Assembly (NCBI GenBank): GCA_023230985.1
Contig: JALNWH010000114.1
Span: forward strand, 1 to 5,947
Length of the DNA stretch: 5,947 nucleotides
Direction of reading: 5' to 3'
From: Bacillota bacterium
GTDB taxonomy: Bacteria > Bacillota > Clostridia > Lutisporales > Lutisporaceae
Numbering within the stretch: the first letter of the stretch is position 1; each line of letters starts with the position of its first letter. Below, one piece after another: positions 5,402 to 5,947 of the stretch. The translations under genes were made by a program, and so were the position numbers. Under the pieces are notes generated by a model. It did not search any database, was not told where the DNA came from, and saw only the letters and a program-made list of their open reading frames with translations.

Positions 5402-5651
5402 GCTAATACCGATCTGTAAGAGGGTTGCATAGATAGGCGCAGCAGACTTTATATATTTTGGTAACAGGTCTTAGCGAAGCCTTTGTTAAAAAGTCCGTAA
5501 AGCCGACAGGATGTCGGCTTAGGTTTCTCGGGGCATGGAGGACCCTTTGAAACCGTTAGGGCTTTTACAAAGGCGAGTGGTAGGCCTGTCAAAATAATAA
5601 TCCGTCTGCGAAGTCTACTATGTAACCCTCGACAGATGTGACGATAAGCTG
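5402..5651 (+). repeat. Element C: long hairpin with three-way junction (candidate structured RNA)
   Basis: Successive arms pair across the whole element: ATCTGT 5412-5417/5632-5637, a 13-bp stem 5420-5432/5618-5630 with one G-U, GCAGAC 5442-5447/5604-5609, ATTTTG 5455-5460/5590-5595, 5464-5471/5582-5589 with one U-G, 5479-5486/5567-5574, and 5489-5496/5559-5566 with one U-G. The tip splits into two hairpins: a perfect 9-bp stem 5500-5508/5512-5520 with a GGA loop, and GGTTTC/GAAACC (5522-5527/5549-5554) whose loop contains TGGAGGA. The three wobble pairs are G-U only on the plus strand, which suggests RNA read opposite to spoIIID and mbl. Weaker pairing extends to 5402 and 5651. I do not recognise the family. 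A short minus-strand reading frame across it is explained by the palindrome and is not a gene. Confidence 0.7.
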
Positions 5652-5664
5652 CTTTTCCCAGCAA

Positions 5665-5698
5665 ATTCATTCGTCGATACAATATCAAAGCATTAACG
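5665..5698. repeat. Direct repeat, copy 2, flanking elements B and C
   Basis: ATTCATTCGTCGATAC and the following bases match 5147-5180 at 26 of 34 positions. On the minus strand the copy reads similarly to the end of the possible coding remnant, but an in-frame TAA lies just upstream. It sits between element C and the spoIIID terminator. Confidence 0.5.
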
Positions 5699-5719
5699 TA
5701 AAAAGTAAAACTTACTAAA

Positions 5720-5753
5720 ATTTAAGCCCCGGTTTTTATACCGGAGCTTAAAT
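5720..5753 (-). terminator. Rho-independent terminator after spoIIID
   Basis: A 14-bp stem with one mismatch (5720-5733 with 5740-5753, C5728 opposite A5745) closes a 6-nt loop and begins 14 nt after the spoIIID stop on the minus strand. It is followed by a short T-run (TTTT at 5720-5717). The stem has a GC-rich core CCGGT/ACCGG. The T-run is short, so some readthrough towards mbl is possible. Confidence 0.7.
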
Positions 5754-5766
5754 ACTTAGATGGGGG

Positions 5767-5947
5767 TTATACATTTAAGGATTGATATTTCATTTTAGTT
5801 GCCTTACCACCTCTAATATGTCTCTCTGCTTTATTCTTATCCATTATTTCCTTAACCTGAAGTGCCACCGCCGGATTAATCTTAGGCAACCTTTCAGTAA
5901 CATCTTTATGTACCGTACTTTTGCTTACGCCAAAGATTTTCGCTGCA
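5767..5947 (-). CDS. spoIIID: Sporulation transcription factor SpoIIID (C-terminal part)
   Basis: SpoIIID is a small mother-cell DNA-binding protein that, with sigma-E, activates and represses sporulation genes. The window holds the last 59 codons; roughly 27 N-terminal residues are beyond the right edge. The visible sequence includes the recognition part of the helix-turn-helix, AKIFGVSKSTVHKDVTERLP, then INPAVALQVKEIMDKNKAERH and the basic tail RGGKATKMKYQ, which provides extra DNA contacts in the B. subtilis protein. The frame is open to the edge and the stop is followed at once by a terminator. spoIIID preceding mbl and the rod genes is the order seen in B. subtilis. The start and promoter cannot be judged. 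Confidence 0.95.
   Translation of the reverse strand, partial: AAKIFGVSKSTVHKDVTERLPKINPAVALQVKEIMDKNKAERHIRGGKATKMKYQSLNV

Noticed and set aside
5449..5688. A 79-codon minus-strand reading frame in the spoIIID-mbl gap
   Set aside because: It runs across the palindrome of element C, has no ribosome binding site and gives a low-complexity, arginine-rich product with no family features.

Overview
The window looks like a chromosomal segment from a low-GC, endospore-forming, flagellated Firmicute of the Clostridia type. The evidence is AT-rich intergenic DNA, strong GGAGG-type ribosome binding sites, two sporulation genes (yyaC and spoIIID) and a flagellar rod gene cluster next to an MreB-family gene. 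I cannot name the species.

Layout: a tRNA-Pro(UGG) gene on the minus strand (1-73) has a near-consensus vegetative promoter (88-116). A gap of about 400 bases follows, holding a structured 154-bp repeat (element A, 205-358) and an inverted repeat at the ribosome binding site of yyaC. yyaC (472-996, plus) converges on a minus-strand block that reads, in transcription order from the right edge: spoIIID (partial, 5947-5767), an 855-bp non-coding gap, mbl/mreB (4911-3874), a flgF-type rod gene (3714-2659), flgG (2645-1851), a short flgJ-type rod-binding gene (1802-1431) and fabZ (1450-1007). This matches the Bacillus subtilis order spoIIID-mbl-flhO-flhP-ywpB(fabZ), with the rod-binding gene added. 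A good sigma-D/sigma-28 promoter lies just upstream of the flgF-type gene (3757-3784), so the rod genes and fabZ can be transcribed as a motility unit separately from mbl.

The most unusual content is outside the genes. The spoIIID-mbl gap is filled with structured elements: element D (4992-5058), a possible coding remnant (5127-5237), element B (5238-5387, an inverted copy of A) and element C (5402-5651, a very long imperfect hairpin ending in a three-way junction). A and B differ at 11 of 131 core positions. All 11 are transitions, and 8 of them lie at predicted base pairs and keep the pairing, including two double compensatory changes. The G-U pairs point to RNA read in the same direction as the downstream genes yyaC and mbl. 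These elements are the best candidates here for something undescribed.

How the genes work together: MreB/Mbl organises sidewall synthesis, FlgF/FlgG form the flagellar rod, the FlgJ-like protein probably assists rod assembly, FabZ supplies fatty-acid elongation for membrane lipids, and SpoIIID and YyaC belong to sporulation.
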